A DNA stretch of 64,000 nt from NCBI GenBank assembly GCA_025024175.1, contig QCXZ01000137.1:66154680-66218679 (forward strand), read 5' to 3'. Position 1 is the stretch's first letter. Each line of letters begins with the position of its first letter. Of the stretch, positions 1 through 12,479 are shown one piece after another. The notes beneath the pieces are model-generated. The model was not told where the DNA came from and did no database searches. It saw nothing but the letters and a program-made list of their open reading frames with translations. Source of the stretch: Rhyzopertha dominica (lineage: Eukaryota > Arthropoda > Insecta > Coleoptera > Bostrichidae). The position numbers and the translations under genes were made by a program.

Positions 1-2709
1 ATAGCAGCTGTTTTATGTAGCAATTTAACAAGATTGATAAAAGTGCCCTACAATAAACTAAATCTTAATAACTAATGTAGTAGAAAAGGGAACACAAATT
101 AGTAATATAAAAACTAAACCTTTCATACCACATCAAGAAAATAATTACATTTTAAACCTACTTGTTTTGAAAAATATAATTCTGATGTAGTGCATATATG
201 GGATATACAAGTTTTGATGTATGTATATTTTACATAAGATTCTTCAATATTTCCAAGAAATCTTTTAGATACAGATCCCATATTCTAAATTAATAGGAAC
301 GTTGATATTTTCCAGCAAAAGGATCGAATAGTAAAATTCTTAGAAATTTTAGAGCCTATAAGATCCTACATATATTTGGATAAAATAGCCCTGAATTCAT
401 AACTAAATTTTAAACCTACTATTAATAGTCTCTTTTAAAAATTCAGTGCAATGGTGGCAATTTAATATTATGAGAAATTGAGGGAAATAACAAATAGGTA
501 TTGTAAGTTCCATTAATTGTAATTTCCGCTAAGTAGATAAGTGCTTCTTTTCTGTTATTGTAAAGTATACTTATATTAACCAAATCCAAAAGATTTTCGT
601 CTTTAAAAATTTGGTAGTAGAGTCTACAAGAATTACAGAAACATCGAGGAAAAAATTTGCCTAGGTACAAACTTATGCAAACACATTCATTTCATATACT
701 CGTATCATATCATTTTGATAACTTTATTACTGGCTTAAAAAAATATGTATTACTACATATCTTTTAAGTACCTAGATGTTTGCATGAATACTGCGGCATA
801 ACTTATGCAATCGGTACACGTAAAAGTTATTCAGAAAAAAGAACTAAGAGATAAACCTGATTTAATAACGGCATTTGTTATTCTGCGAGGTCTAGTAAGC
901 ATGGTCTCGGTTGATCAACATTGTGTGGAGTCAGGGGCGTTTCTGCGGGGAAAACTGCATGAAGCACTGCTCTTAGAAAGTATGGTAGTATACCAGAAAG
1001 TATTCAAACGTACTTTGCGGGCCACTCCTCAATGGCAACTGCACAAAAGGCATCGTCATTTGTTAGACTTTTTTAGTTTTCGGATGTTAAATCGAGGGAG
1101 TATCAAACCGCATTACAATGACGTTACAAATATCCCATATTTGGGTGACTGTTTCGATGAAAGTATATCAAACGATTATACAAAGAGCTTATGCTTTATT
1201 GCAGTACCGGTAATATACATATAACAAAAGATCCCTTAAAGTTGCATGGCAGCTAAAGTTTCAAATAAAGAAAACACTTATGAACAATGGCACGTATTTT
1301 AGTACTGTTTCCTCAAATGATTTTCTTCCTAAAAACTACGTTTATAATAATTGTCAAAATAACAATGAGACAGTCTTCATATTTTCATTGCGCAAAGCAC
1401 AGTTAAACCAAGTAATATTTTGCAAGAAATTATTATAAATGATATATAAAAAAACCCACCCTATCGAAAGTCAGGTATTTTAAGAAGAAGAGTATAAGAA
1501 TTTTTGTTATGGAAATATCACAATAATTACAAAAATTACTGCATTACCATCTGCATTAGAGAAAAGTTTGTCCAATATAGTTACCCAGATTTCTGACCAT
1601 TAAGCAAAAACAGCCAATGCGTTGAAGTCTCTTCTTAGCTGCTCAGACGAAACCAACATGAATCCGCTGTACTTTTAAATTCTATGGCAACCCATGACAG
1701 AACATGGTCTAACCATTTTACGACAGAAATAAAAACATCACGTCTAAAATGGCGCCACTCAAACTCCCCAAAATCAAAAAGGAGCTCAGTGCCTTGAGCA
1801 ATGTTATTAGAGCACTACATACCACTAATATCTCGTACTATTCTCTATGCTCAATTAAAAACTAAGCCTGCATTTTGTCCATAACAAAAACTGTTCAATT
1901 ATGAGTGTTATTCTGCTTCACTATACCTTGCTCTCATGTGGCACAAAGGAGCAGATATGTCCTAAAAAAAAAACATTTGGAGGTTCTTCCACAATCCACA
2001 TTTACTTTATAGTCAGTCAAAAAGAGCCGCTGGCTGGTTTAAAAATTTCAATACGATGATGATTTTGTTGAGTTTGTGTTAGCACCAAATTCCAGCTAAT
2101 ATTTGAACGCTCAGAATACAAAAAGTATTGAGAAGAATGTTTTCCACACAACCTGAACTGACGCACTTAATCGCCATACTTTCAGCGAGAGAAGATAATA
2201 CTCCAGATTATGATCTATATGCTCCCATCGCTGCTTCATCCATAACCGCCTACGCCGCTGTTCGAACGCAAAACAAAACGGTGAGCGGCTGAAACTGCAG
2301 GCTGCTGAAAAACGAGCCCGAAGATTTATCAGCCCAACTCTGTATACGCAGGCAGCTTTGTGGATTTTTTGACGGCAACCATATCCCACTAATAATGGCT
2401 ACTTGTTCGTATCTCGGTAAACAACAAAAATTGGAACGCCGTGGTATGTACGCAGCCTCGCAAAGGATAGCAATCTAAAAGTAATTAATACGGACACACG
2501 CTACAACAGATGGCATTTCGTTGTTAGCGGAACGCCAGTTCTAACATATAATCATAGGTTTAAAATACAAACACTGCAGTGATGTAATTATTTCGTTTAG
2601 CACCAGCGTAATGACCGTAGTGGTAACGTGAGTTTTATATGTCCGCTTGATATACTTTCTTGACCTCAACAACGTTTTGAGAGACATAGTTAGTAGCATC
2701 TATTATGAA
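1..2709. other. AT-rich non-coding stretch
   Basis: No gene or transposon protein was recognised. A 139-codon open frame (805-1224, +) and a 75-codon one (443-670, -) occur, but neither shows a domain, a signal peptide or splice signals that fit, so I treat them as chance or very old debris. The part from about 2200 to 2560 is richer in G+C than its surroundings. It carries words such as AACAGATGGCATTT (near 2505) that resemble weak CTCF-type half sites. Nothing else stands out. Confidence 0.4.
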
Positions 2710-3640
2710 GGGTGTCCGAACTAAGATTTGCACCCCCTAAAGTCTCTGATTTCGTCCAAGTTTCAAATAACTGCTGAGACAAGTCAATTTTTACTTGAAG
2801 AGGGACCAAAATTGTTTTCAAAATCAGAATCCCTCTGTGCAAATTTCAAATTAGACCAATCGTTTTTTGAGAACACTGCTCAGATTACAGTGAGAGGACA
2901 TATAAGTGGTTATAAAAACACAAGTCAGTTTAACGAATGTACTGCTCAAAATATCCACCTCCATCTTCCATACAATGGTATGCATTTTCAAAAGCGTTTT
3001 CAATGTTTCCGAAGTGATCAAAGGGCGCGAATATTTCCCGAAGCACTTGAAAATATTCAGGTGATGAAGCATAAACTATGAACTTTAGAGGGCCTCATAA
3101 AAAGAAATCCAACGGGGTTAAATTGGAGGATGGAATCTCTCGCGAAAACCAATGTCTAGAAAACCGCTTACTTGTAGGTACATTATAATGGGAAGGCGTT
3201 TGACACTGTTGAAAGATAAGTGGGTTTTCTTGCAGATTTACGCCTTATTTCAGTGCCAAGAGGTAACACCAGTTAAATTGCCTTCATAAAAAAGTGACCC
3301 TATAATCCGGACGCACCTAATGCCGAAATGTTCAATGTCTGAGACATTTCAGAGTTCGTTTACTGAAATAAATGCGTGGACTGCTATTAGATATTCCAAT
3401 AACGACAATTATGCCTATTTACTTCACTACTCAGCAAAAGCGCACTTTCATCAGGGAACCTGTATCTTTACTCCAATCGCTCAGTAGATTTTGGCAAATT
3501 GTAAACGTAATTCGAGCTCATCTTTCTTTTAATACTTCTACGAATAAAACTTATGGTTTTCGAGAATCCGACTAATACTACCTACCTATTGAGACACCAG
3601 ATGGCATACGTGTTATTTTCACATAGAGTTTTAGTAATTG
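2710..3640 (-). mobile_element. mariner-like (DD34D) transposase relic
   Basis: Read on the minus strand, the region gives a broken transposase of the Tc1/mariner superfamily type common in insects. From the N-terminal side I see the block around the first catalytic Asp (FPDES, then SSEVNRHNCRYWN, about 3400-3460), the block GSLFYEGNLTG (about 3266-3310), the second block FQQCQTPSHYNVP (about 3180-3225), and the last block SSNLTPLDFFL (about 3095-3130) followed by a C-terminal tail. In the second block the expected QQDG has become QQCQ. In the third the expected PDLT has become SNLT. Only the first Asp survives. Stops and frameshifts separate the blocks. The left end, GGGTGTCCGAACTAAG at 2710-2725, may be a decayed terminal inverted repeat. 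The motifs are seen directly; the family assignment rests on known mariner transposases; the exact ends are inferred. Confidence 0.82.
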
Positions 3641-3798
3641 AGCTTTTTTCGTTTTATACTATAAACGTTTTCATGTTTAACTTAATTATTAAACTAATCA
3701 GGTAGAAACTGTGTAAAAGGTGCATATTTACACCTTTAGCTGAAGTGTAGATGAGGTAATATTTCTTAGTCCATTCATCCATAAAAAAAAAACAATTT

Positions 3799-3865
3799 GA
3801 ACGACAGCGTTAAGGATTGTCATCAGTTACTCTGAACATTTNAAGAATAATCAATGCTGTCGTTC
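3799..3865. repeat. short inverted repeat (hairpin)
   Basis: GAACGACAGCGTT at 3799-3811 pairs with AATGCTGTCGTTC at 3853-3865 with one mismatch, leaving a loop of about 41 bases that contains one ambiguous base (3842). It may be a remnant of a small foldback element. No coding content is seen. Confidence 0.5.
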
Positions 3866-5739
3866 CCAAAAAAGGATCAATCAAAATGGAAAATAACCTG
3901 TTTACATAAGCAATGAAAGCAGCTTCAAAATTGCTATTTAAATTTTGAAGGGATTGTTATAAGCCATAGAGGGATGCAGAAACTTGAGTGACGTTTGGCC
4001 CCCTTTTCAGTTAAAATCAGCCAAACTTGGATAGAGGAGGAGATTTTATGGCACGCAAATTGTAGATTAGATTATACCTAAATCTTACATTTATAGGCTC
4101 TTTTCTTTTCTATACTAACGATATCAAAAATTATTACAACAAAGAGCTGAAAAAAAATTACGAAATTGAGCAAGCGATAGCAATACCAGTTAAACCAAGC
4201 AAGTCTAAAGTCATGGTTTGTGGTAAAAGGTATCTTAAGGTATAATTTTCCGCGATCTTTGACCACACAAGTGTCTGTACGACACAGTTAGTTAAATTTA
4301 TAAATTTGTGCAATGCAATGCAAACATTATTGGGTCATAAATTTGCTAATTACAGTTACACACTTCTTGGTTTCAAAACCCATACTTATATGTTTTTGGT
4401 ATATTTGTGAGTGTGTCGTTGCTGCAGGTACATACTTACTGTATAGCATTTATACTTCCAGTTTGGCCTCAAGTAAATGTAAGTATTGCATATGTATATG
4501 GCTATGACACGTAATTATACAGTTCTTTTCGGTAATAACAACCTTCTAATCATCTTTAATTGGTTAATGCTAGCCTATGATAACAGAATAAATGTATGCC
4601 GTAAAGAGTACAGGTTTCCCACAGAGACGGGTGGGCGACACTGCTAGATGACGCCCACAATTATTCCCGCATGTTCGATAACACATCAAGTGACCATAAG
4701 CTTAAAATTAATACCCAAATCATCCATGCAGAAGGTAATGTTGTAACCGATGAATAACGAAAGAAACAAATTAAATAGTGAGAGTGTAATTCTGGTATAC
4801 TTTGCCAAAAAGGCAAAGCTTTTAAAGCCTTCCATACTGTTGTTATTGTACTACTCGATAATAAACTCCAACCGTGTAGTTAAAAATGATGTCAACATCA
4901 GCGACAATTAAAAAATATTAGCATTTCCTAATAAGCAAAATGTTGGATACCAGCGCAAAAATTAAAAATTCTTACTGAAGACAGATTTCGAACAGAAATT
5001 TGCGATGTAAAAAGTAAATCTTGAAAGTGGGTAATTCAAACGTAAGAAAAGATATTCATATTACTTATTTGAGGTAGTAGTGATGACGGACATTGCAGGA
5101 GCTCTCTGGTCGGATAAATTTGACCAAAGATTAATCCATAATTTAGAAAAAACCACAGAACATTACTTTTTTCTTAAAAGAAAACTGCTCAATTGATTAT
5201 ATTGCAATTCATAAAAAGTACCTGGTTATGCGAGCTGAGCTTATACGCTTTTTTGTTGTTTGTCGGAATGTTCCATACAATTTGACATAGTTGTAAATAC
5301 ACTAATTTTTTAGTCCATAATAAAAGGATTACCGAGCAATACCTTTTTGGAGAAGAAGTGGACTCCCAAAATCAGTGGTATTATGCTTATACAGTTGATT
5401 ACGCTTATTCCCAAGGGAGAAGGCCAGTTTATTCTCTCATATGACATTTCGACACTCTGGTACCTTTGCTTTTCATGACAACTATATGCTTTCATCGGGC
5501 TGCATTTAAGCATTTATATTTTTCGTTATACTGTGAGTTTATAGGAAAGATCAACCGGAATGCATGTATGCTTTTGTAGCAGGCATGTTACAATATGGTA
5601 TTCAGACAAGTTACTAGTGCTTTTATGTTTAACACCGAGGTAAACAACACGGTTTACTCAAATTTCTTACGTAAAACAGCCTAATAAAAAAATCCTGGTA
5701 ACTAAAACGATCGTAAAACATAAGAATGCAGCTAACAAA
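3866..5739. other. non-coding stretch with small hairpin
   Basis: No gene recognised. The open frames at 4078-4266 (-), 4313-4507 (+) and 5310-5513 (-) are short, hydrophobic or low in complexity and unsupported. A small hairpin lies at 4631-4658: GTGGGCG and CGCCCAC arms enclose CACTGCTAGATGA, a CTCF-like word. The rest is plain AT-rich DNA. Confidence 0.4.
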
Positions 5740-6360
5740 CTTCAAATGCCTCGACGCAACGTGGCATCTTCTCACAAGCAGAGGTAAGTGGGAATCTACA
5801 CGAATTCTGCACTCGGTGAAATTAGCGAAGTATCTTAACCATTTGCATAACTAACTAAAGCGGAAGTGCAGATTCCTGCTTAATTTTGAACACGGCGAAA
5901 ACATTCAAAAAGGAAGACGGAGGCGCGTCCCATAAACGCGCCGGTACTAATTGCAGAATAATAAGACTAAGATAAGATTGCATTCATACCGGTGCGTTCG
6001 TGTAGAATTACTGCATATAAAATGGAACGGATGCTCGGATGCATGGGCGAATTAGAATAATAAGTGCTTAGCACGTGGATTGCTTTNTATTTGCCAGTTA
6101 TTATATGTGCATGTATACGCACAGTGCGTTTCTTGAGGCGATTCTGCGGCACCAGGCGGTGTTTTGTTTTTTCTCCCGTGGCTACCGTCAATAACACTGA
6201 ACTAGAACTACTAACCGTTTCAGCGTAGTTTCTTACCACGGGCTGAGAAAAAAATGTAATGTGTGCTAGGTTCCGTTTGCATACCCACTTAGAAAGAAAA
6301 ATAGGACTTCTCTTCAAGCAGTAAGAAGAACTTGTTACGAGACAATTCCTCACTTGGGAG
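5740..6360. promoter_or_regulatory. candidate non-coding regulatory island
   Basis: The base composition is more balanced than the flanks and there is no convincing gene. The 128-codon minus-strand frame at 5967-6353 has no recognisable domain and contains an ambiguous base. Seen words include the POU octamer ATTTGCAT (5841-5848), an ETS-like AGCGGAAGTGC (5859-5869) and a hairpin GGCGCGT/ACGCGCC (5922-5928 with 5936-5942) enclosing CATAA. Octamers of this kind are expected several times by chance in a window this AT-rich, so the regulatory reading is inference only. Confidence 0.25.
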
Positions 6361-7359
6361 ATTCAGCATTTTTGTTTAGATGGAGTGAAATTTTAATCAA
6401 AACTATTAATACGGTTATTCTCGTACTACTAGGTGTATTACTGCACTATTAGCACTACGCATACTCATAAGATCCTACTTATTGAACTAACCAATCATTC
6501 AAAAAACATTAACACTTGAGTAAATTCCTTTCATGAGTTCATCATATTTTCAAGAACTTGGCAGCTATGTCTTATAAGCCTGTAGTAAAAGCAATAGCTA
6601 CAAAATATGCTTTGGGTCTGTTTTGGAATAAGAACCTATTGGTAAATCCTTTGAACGAATTACACTCGTTTAACAAGTTCCACCTGTATAGTTGGAACAC
6701 AATTGCCGCATACGGATTATATTTTCATCGACATGTAGCTAAAATGCATTTATGAACTAGAAATGTGAGTATATTAATGAAAAGCTACTCTCAGATCTCC
6801 TCGAACACCGATTGACTGATATAGAATATCAGAAACATGTATAAACCAGGTTTCAGCTCTCTCTCTCTCTTTCATAGCTCTAGTACGGTATCCTTTTGAA
6901 AGTAGAAATAACGTAGTTCCTATTAGTCGAGGTGATACTACAAGTGATCCGATCGTTCACGATGCCTGCAAAACAACAGTATGAGAGCATTTGGCCACAA
7001 ATGATTATAAATATAGTGCGTGACTGAAATAGGCAGTTTTAAGTGTTAACAATACAAATTTGGCTAATGTACTACAAATTTTGTCTATATGCTTGCCCTG
7101 TCTCATCTGCGAATCAATAACTATACTAAGAAATTAGACAAAATCAGGGTGGTTAATATTATTTACTTCTGGTTTAGTCCAATACCTTGTTATCCGATTT
7201 TAAAATCTTTGATGAATTTTCTTTTTGTCGAAATCAATTTCTAAAGTAGTGTATTCCAAATAGAATTTTTCATCCAAGTTCTCGTATTATTCTGTAGCTC
7301 AGTATAAATACGTTGGAGTTTTCATATATTGTAGACTTTTATATATATTCAAGTATGTA
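6361..7359. other. AT-rich stretch with a CT microsatellite
   Basis: No gene recognised. A pure CT dinucleotide run lies at about 6857-6871. The 65-codon frame at 6558-6755 (+) shows no family features. Nothing else is evident. Confidence 0.4.
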
Positions 7360-7990
7360 TTTAATCGAAATATTTAATAAATAAAAGTCGATGTTGATAA
7401 ACAATAATTATTGGTCTTCTTCTTCTCTTGAAGACATAACTGAAGACGAATAGGAATATAACGGGTGTAATTTTGGGAAATGCGTTTCTAATTATTTGCT
7501 GCGTGTCTTCTGAAATTGTTGCAGCTTCCCGATTTGTAATTTCCTTAACGCAGCCCCATAAGCAGAAACCTAACTTAGTTAAGTCGGATGTTTCGGAATC
7601 GCACTCATCTTCCAATCTATCGATTTAAAACCTTTTTCCTTGACGCATAAATTAATTAATATAAGAGATGGCCTCTTCAGAAAACAAAATATCACAGAAA
7701 TTGAGTTCTTGGTGAAGCTGAATATGGTGGGCATGGAATGGTTGTCCAAAACTCGCTCAACAGTGCTTCCGCTTACACCAAGAGCATTACCAACTGTTTT
7801 TTGACTAGCGGAAAAACGAAAAGATATTTTGTAAATAGCCAGTTGTGTTTCTCACTTCGGAAGCCCGTGTCTCACTGATTTTGTACTGTCTACATTACCC
7901 ATTTGCGCAAATATATTTAACAAGATTTGCAATGCCCTTTTTTGTGGACGTCGCCGAACCTGATAACGCTGTGTGTAAATTAAACTAAAA
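7360..7990 (-). mobile_element. internally deleted mariner-like transposase relic
   Basis: On the minus strand a helix-turn-helix fragment (ASQKTVGNALGVSGSTVERV, about 7748-7806) is followed by FHAHHIQLHQELNF. Next comes ILFSEEAISYIN (about 7650-7690), the block that normally holds the first catalytic Asp, here replaced by Glu. The frame then joins, after about 20 residues, to SDLTKLGFCLWGCVKEI (about 7540-7585), the block with the third Asp, and to a C-terminal tail ending near 7361. The stretch that should carry the second Asp is missing, so the copy has lost most of its catalytic core by deletion. The order HTH, first block, third block and the WG motif support the mariner assignment. Stops and shifts show it is not functional. 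Confidence 0.72.
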
Positions 7991-8224
7991 AATAGCTTTC
8001 TCCTAATACGAAAATGATATCGACAATCTCTTGTCGATTGTAAGCCATGATAAAAATGGCTTAAAGTAATAACACGAAGCTAACAATATTTCAAACTTGT
8101 AACGTCAAAATTGCCACTTCGATGAACTCTAATGTCAATAATTATTTATCTAAGCTGTCTTTGGATTTTATTCATTAAAACTGTCTTTCAAATAGCTGAC
8201 AAGGCGAGTTTTTTGTAAATAATG

Positions 8225-8227
8225 TTT

Positions 8228-8259
<32 letters not shown>
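8225..8259. repeat. TTTA tetranucleotide microsatellite
   Basis: An uninterrupted run of about eight to nine ATTT/TTTA units. It is a simple repeat with no visible relation to a gene. Confidence 0.95.
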
Positions 8260-9079
8260 TAAGCACATGTTGTTAATCCCATCCTCGGTGCCCTATTTAT
8301 ACTTGTGTATTTATTTTCATAACTAAAGGAGCAAAGCCAATTTTTGTTTTCTTTTTTTATTATAATCCCTGAACCCACTGGAAAAAGTTTTCGGGGATAA
8401 GTAACTAAGGTGGCACCCTAATGAACAAAAGAATAATATAACATGCAATTTAAAAACGAAGAATGGGGCACGTTTTTTTTTCCTGTTGGAAAAAATCAAT
8501 CCTAGAGCCAGGGGGAATGGCTCCTTTGGTCTTCTAGCGCACGCGATTCACTTTGGCCACCCGTTCAAGGCAATTCCTGTAATTATATTACGAGATGGAA
8601 GTGGTCAGTGCGCTGCAGTCAGTGGACTGCACTCGGAAGGACGTTAACCGGCTATTGTTGGCAGGAACAACGCTTTGCTAGCTCTTTGCACAAACAGGGA
8701 CACATGCACGCTAAGTGCTGTACGTTTTTCTCTGCGGCCGTGGTAGCAGGTATGCGGTATCGAACTTCAGATCTGCAGAATATCCTTGGAAGGACGTGCT
8801 CCGTTCCAGTTAACAGGGTCGAGCGTTTGGAAAACTACCATACGGGATGTTTATGTTTTATTCATAGTCGCACTTGCATCGGCACTTGTGTACCGAGGTT
8901 TTCTTGCGAAAGCGGTGAGATTCTTAGCAGGATTCTGTTGAAGTGTTTCTTTAATTGAAAAATGTACAGCTGCAAAAGGTGTGGTGTTAATTAAAACTGA
9001 AAGCGAAGTAAATCCCAGTGAGGAACTTCCTGTTTGAGTACAGAGTTTAAGCATCGTGGTGGTAATTAAAATAAACTAT
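8260..9079. other. gene-free stretch, more balanced composition after 8500
   Basis: From about 8500 to 9060 the sequence is richer in G+C and has a 116-codon frame (8608-8958, +) with many Cys but no spacing that fits a known domain. An opposite-strand frame overlaps it. I do not accept either as a gene. It may be a non-coding island or the worn 3' part of the transposon relic that follows. Confidence 0.3.
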
Positions 9080-9880
9080 GCAGACGTGATAAACGAAATG
9101 GCTCAAAATTACCATCACCAACTTCAATGCAACAGTACTAACACTAATAAAAATGTTCACGGATATTCGACGTAATTTGATATCATCCGTTGCCTTAAAT
9201 CTCGTAGAGAATTAGTAGAGTCGCCACAAAAAGAACTTAATGGAGTCAAGTTCCGGAATCGCGCAGGCCTTCCAGTGGAGTCCCTCTTTCCAATTTATAG
9301 ATCCAGAAACCTTTCATTTAAACTCTGTTGCTCAGTAACGCATAATGTGGCAGAACCCCATCTTATTGAAACCCTAACTCCTAACTAATAATGCAGGGAA
9401 CGTCTTATTCTATAATTTTGCTCAGTACTGAATTAATATAATTGGATGGCAAATTCAGGTATACATTATGTCGCCCGCAAGATTACGAGGCAGAAAAAAG
9501 GTCCAACAATAATATCCGTAAAGACATCGGCCCTAACATGAATTATTATTTTAAGGATTTTGAGCGAATGATGCTTCACGGAAGAGCCTCAGATTATGTC
9601 AGTTATGACTATTGACTGCATATCATTTACAGAAAATCAATGTTCGTCACAAAAACAGATATTGAAAAGAAAACTTGGATTGCTAATTATTTGTTCCCTT
9701 ATTCATATGGATTTTTGTAGTCTTCAAGTAACCTTTGGATAGTAGTTCGTAATATCCCAACACTAAAGAGAGTGTTTTTGTGCTGAGCGTTAGATCCATG
9801 TTATTGTGGACCAAAAACCCAACTTCTACCGCCTTAGTTCTTATATAATTTCCACGATTTCTACTTTATTTGCAGTAACT
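9080..9880 (-). mobile_element. mariner-like transposase relic
   Basis: Minus-strand translation in shifting frames gives the main landmarks of a DD34D transposase. These are FNICFCDEH (first Asp-Glu block, about 9640-9665), DVFTDIIVGPFFLPRNLAG (about 9470-9525), a block reading FQ-stop-DGVLPHYALLSNRV (second Asp, about 9330-9370) and RPARFRNLTPLSSF (about 9235-9275). The C-terminal tail has CIEVGDGNFE (about 9095-9125). The second Asp is kept next to a stop codon. The third block has lost its Asp (RNLTPL instead of PDLTPL). The order and spacing match insect mariner-like elements; the ends are estimates. Confidence 0.8.
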
Positions 9881-10732
9881 ATGCTTTAGCAGTTACAAGA
9901 AATACTTAACAAAAACTGAGTTAGTTGCAAATAGGCATGACTCAAAATGAATTAGCGGACATGATGTTTACTTTGGGCTTTTCATGTTTACAAACGAGAA
10001 TATACTGATGGACGTCCTCCAAGTACACCGGCGTTAGAAAAATTAATGGCTTGATTTGCAGCAAACGAGAAACGTACACTACAAAGTACGTCTCTGAAAA
10101 AACAGAACAGGTTAACTTGAATTAAAAGTAATGAAAACCAAACGTCAGCACCTGATTTTGGTGCTGCAATTAGTAGGTACAATTAGATCTACTTCAGCAT
10201 AGCGAGTAACACCATGGACTTTTTTTATTGAATTTTCTAAAAAGATTCGTATTTGAAGAAGAATAGACTACCCCAAAGGTAATAGAAATCCAATAAGAAC
10301 TATGTACATTTGCTAATACGAGTATAACTCAAGAAATGGTAATGTCCCTCAATATCTGCAGCAAAGTAAGAAGTATTTGTTTATTTGAACTAAATGTACG
10401 GAATTTTGATGCTTACTTGGATTAAATATTTTTGACATAACAGTAAAATAAACTGTTTTGAGTCCTTTATTTGTTTTTCTGTTAAGAGTAAATAAAGTAA
10501 AATAGAAAATGGCTAATTGGGTAAAAATAACTGAAGAACAAGTTTTTAAATTTTGGTTGCCTTCTTCACGTGCTATCAAATAGCGAAAACCGCGATATCT
10601 GTTTTACTTTACGGAATATTTTAGTTATATTTAAGTATGCTACGATCATCAATTTCCGACTCTAGGTAACATACCTACATGCTTAACAAAGTGGCCCTCA
10701 TTTTCAACAAGGAATTAAAAAATGCAATAATA
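9881..10732. other. gene-free stretch
   Basis: No recognisable gene. The frames at 9988-10182 (-) and 10349-10579 (-) have no domain features. The first lies where the N-terminal part of the preceding transposon relic would be expected and may be its eroded start, but I cannot show this. Confidence 0.35.
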
Positions 10733-10800
10733 TGCAGGGTGTTACATTTAGAGTAAAAAAAGCGTGCAGTGCAGCTACACCTACAGAAAACACCCTGTAT
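10733..10800. mobile_element. miniature inverted-repeat footprint
   Basis: CAGGGTGTTA at 10735-10744 faces AAACACCCTG at 10789-10798, giving a complete unit of only about 64 bp. CAGGGTGT-type ends are typical of terminal repeats of insect mariner-like elements, and the similar word TACAGGGTGATTCTC occurs on the minus strand at about 13218. This looks like a deletion product that kept both termini and almost nothing else. The pairing is seen directly; the origin is inferred. Confidence 0.55.
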
Positions 10801-12479
10801 AGAGAGTGCGTTGCAAAAAGTCTTTAAGCGAAGACAGAAACAGCTGACCAACATATAAGAGGTCGTTTTTCCTTGTAGCTACTACCATTAAGTTCTTTAT
10901 TTTAGCTCTGTAATTCCTCAGCACAAGATAATTTATTAGAGAATGCTTATTATACGATGTCTATTTAGTCGCACTAAATGTTGGTGTTGTTGATGCTTCC
11001 TAGACTGTTGCACCAGTTAATTCAAACGGTAGCGCTTTAAAACCAATAAACATAATGCTTATCTAATAAACGACTACTGTATTTTATCCGGGCGCAACGC
11101 TAAAACGCCCGCAAATTACGTTTTACTTGGAAGATAGGAGTTTCCCCGCAGCCGGAGCATTTTTCCAACAGCATTAGTAGTAATGTATAATTTATTATCA
11201 GTTTGTGCAACGTTATCCTCGGCATAAACGCTCGAGCCCGCAAAATGCGCCAGATAATTATGCCAGATTGCAAGTGGTACCGAGCACATCTGAGAGCACG
11301 AAACACAACTAAAAACAATCCATTTAATGATGATGGCGAGATACTGGGAAACAATTTTAATGTCAAACGCCCTATCGACAATATTCAATCTTGAACCATA
11401 CGACCGACCAGAGTTTTATGCCAACCGAACACGTTATATGCGAGGCTCTTTAGCAGCGATACGTTTAAGGATGTTGGCGTATAAGGCATTGTTTAATAAA
11501 TTAGGAACTCTTTAAAACGCCTCGCGAAGAGTAATTAAAATGCAGTTTCAGACTTAATTAACCTCCTCTAGAGGTGCCCCACCTAACAATAAAAATGACT
11601 CGTGGATTATAAACGTGGAATGTTAAGATGTGATGGAAAACTTCACAAAAGGGATTGTTGCCCACAATTAATTCACGTCATATAATAACAGATCCATAAT
11701 GAGAAGAGAGGTTGGGAAATAATTACGCAACCTCGTTTAGCCGCGTTCGACAGCGTCAAGCCGATTTTGAAGGTAACAGGACACCAAGTTGGGCTTATTA
11801 AACTTCAGCGATGTTTTCACAAAGGGTAACATAGAAGTTACCAGTATCTGATTATAATAAATTATATTATACACACAACTAAGCTGTCTGTTGTGTTTTC
11901 TACTTTTGTTTCAATTTCAGAGCACGTAAAATTCAAACAGAAATACGACGTTTTTTCTTTATTTAAAAACGTAATTTTGTCAAATACTAGGTTAGGATAT
12001 ACATCATAAACTGCTTTCATTCACAGTTCATCAGAATTAAGTACTTCAGCACTTGAAAACAGTATCAATGCAATCTGGAATTTTGCACTTTTTCGGCATG
12101 ATTATTTATTTAAAATTCAAATATAACAAAATTTTTATAAAGGTACATATGGTACATAGGTAAATATGCTTGTAAACAGATTATAAACAGGATTATTTTT
12201 AAGCTGGTATTTTTCATATAACATACTATTATGGTCTAAAAAATCAGCGGTTTTTTATTTACAACNTTTTCTAAATATCAAAGTTAATGGAGATAAAGGT
12301 TGTTAAAGTTTGCAGTGAAACACAAAATTATTCAACAACAATGAAACTAAACTTAATGTGACTTAAACAATTTGTTGAAAATTATCATNCACTTCCGCAC
12401 ATCGTTCAGCGCCAAATATTCACTGTTTAGTCACCGCGAGAAGTATCAAAATTCGTTTTAATTATTGTTACGCCTCTCC
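10801..12479. other. gene-free stretch with balanced-composition island (11090-11790)
   Basis: Four open frames of 62 to 93 codons overlap on both strands between 11100 and 11515. Such mutual shadows with no domain argue for non-coding sequence of higher complexity rather than a gene. The island 11090-11790 holds homeodomain-type words (ATAATTA near 11255, AAATAATTACGCAAC near 11720). The part after 11800 is plain AT-rich sequence with two ambiguous bases (12266, 12389). Confidence 0.35.

Noticed and set aside
805..1224. 139-codon plus-strand open frame
   Set aside because: No domain, signal peptide, suitable splice sites or family resemblance; such frames are expected occasionally in 64 kb.
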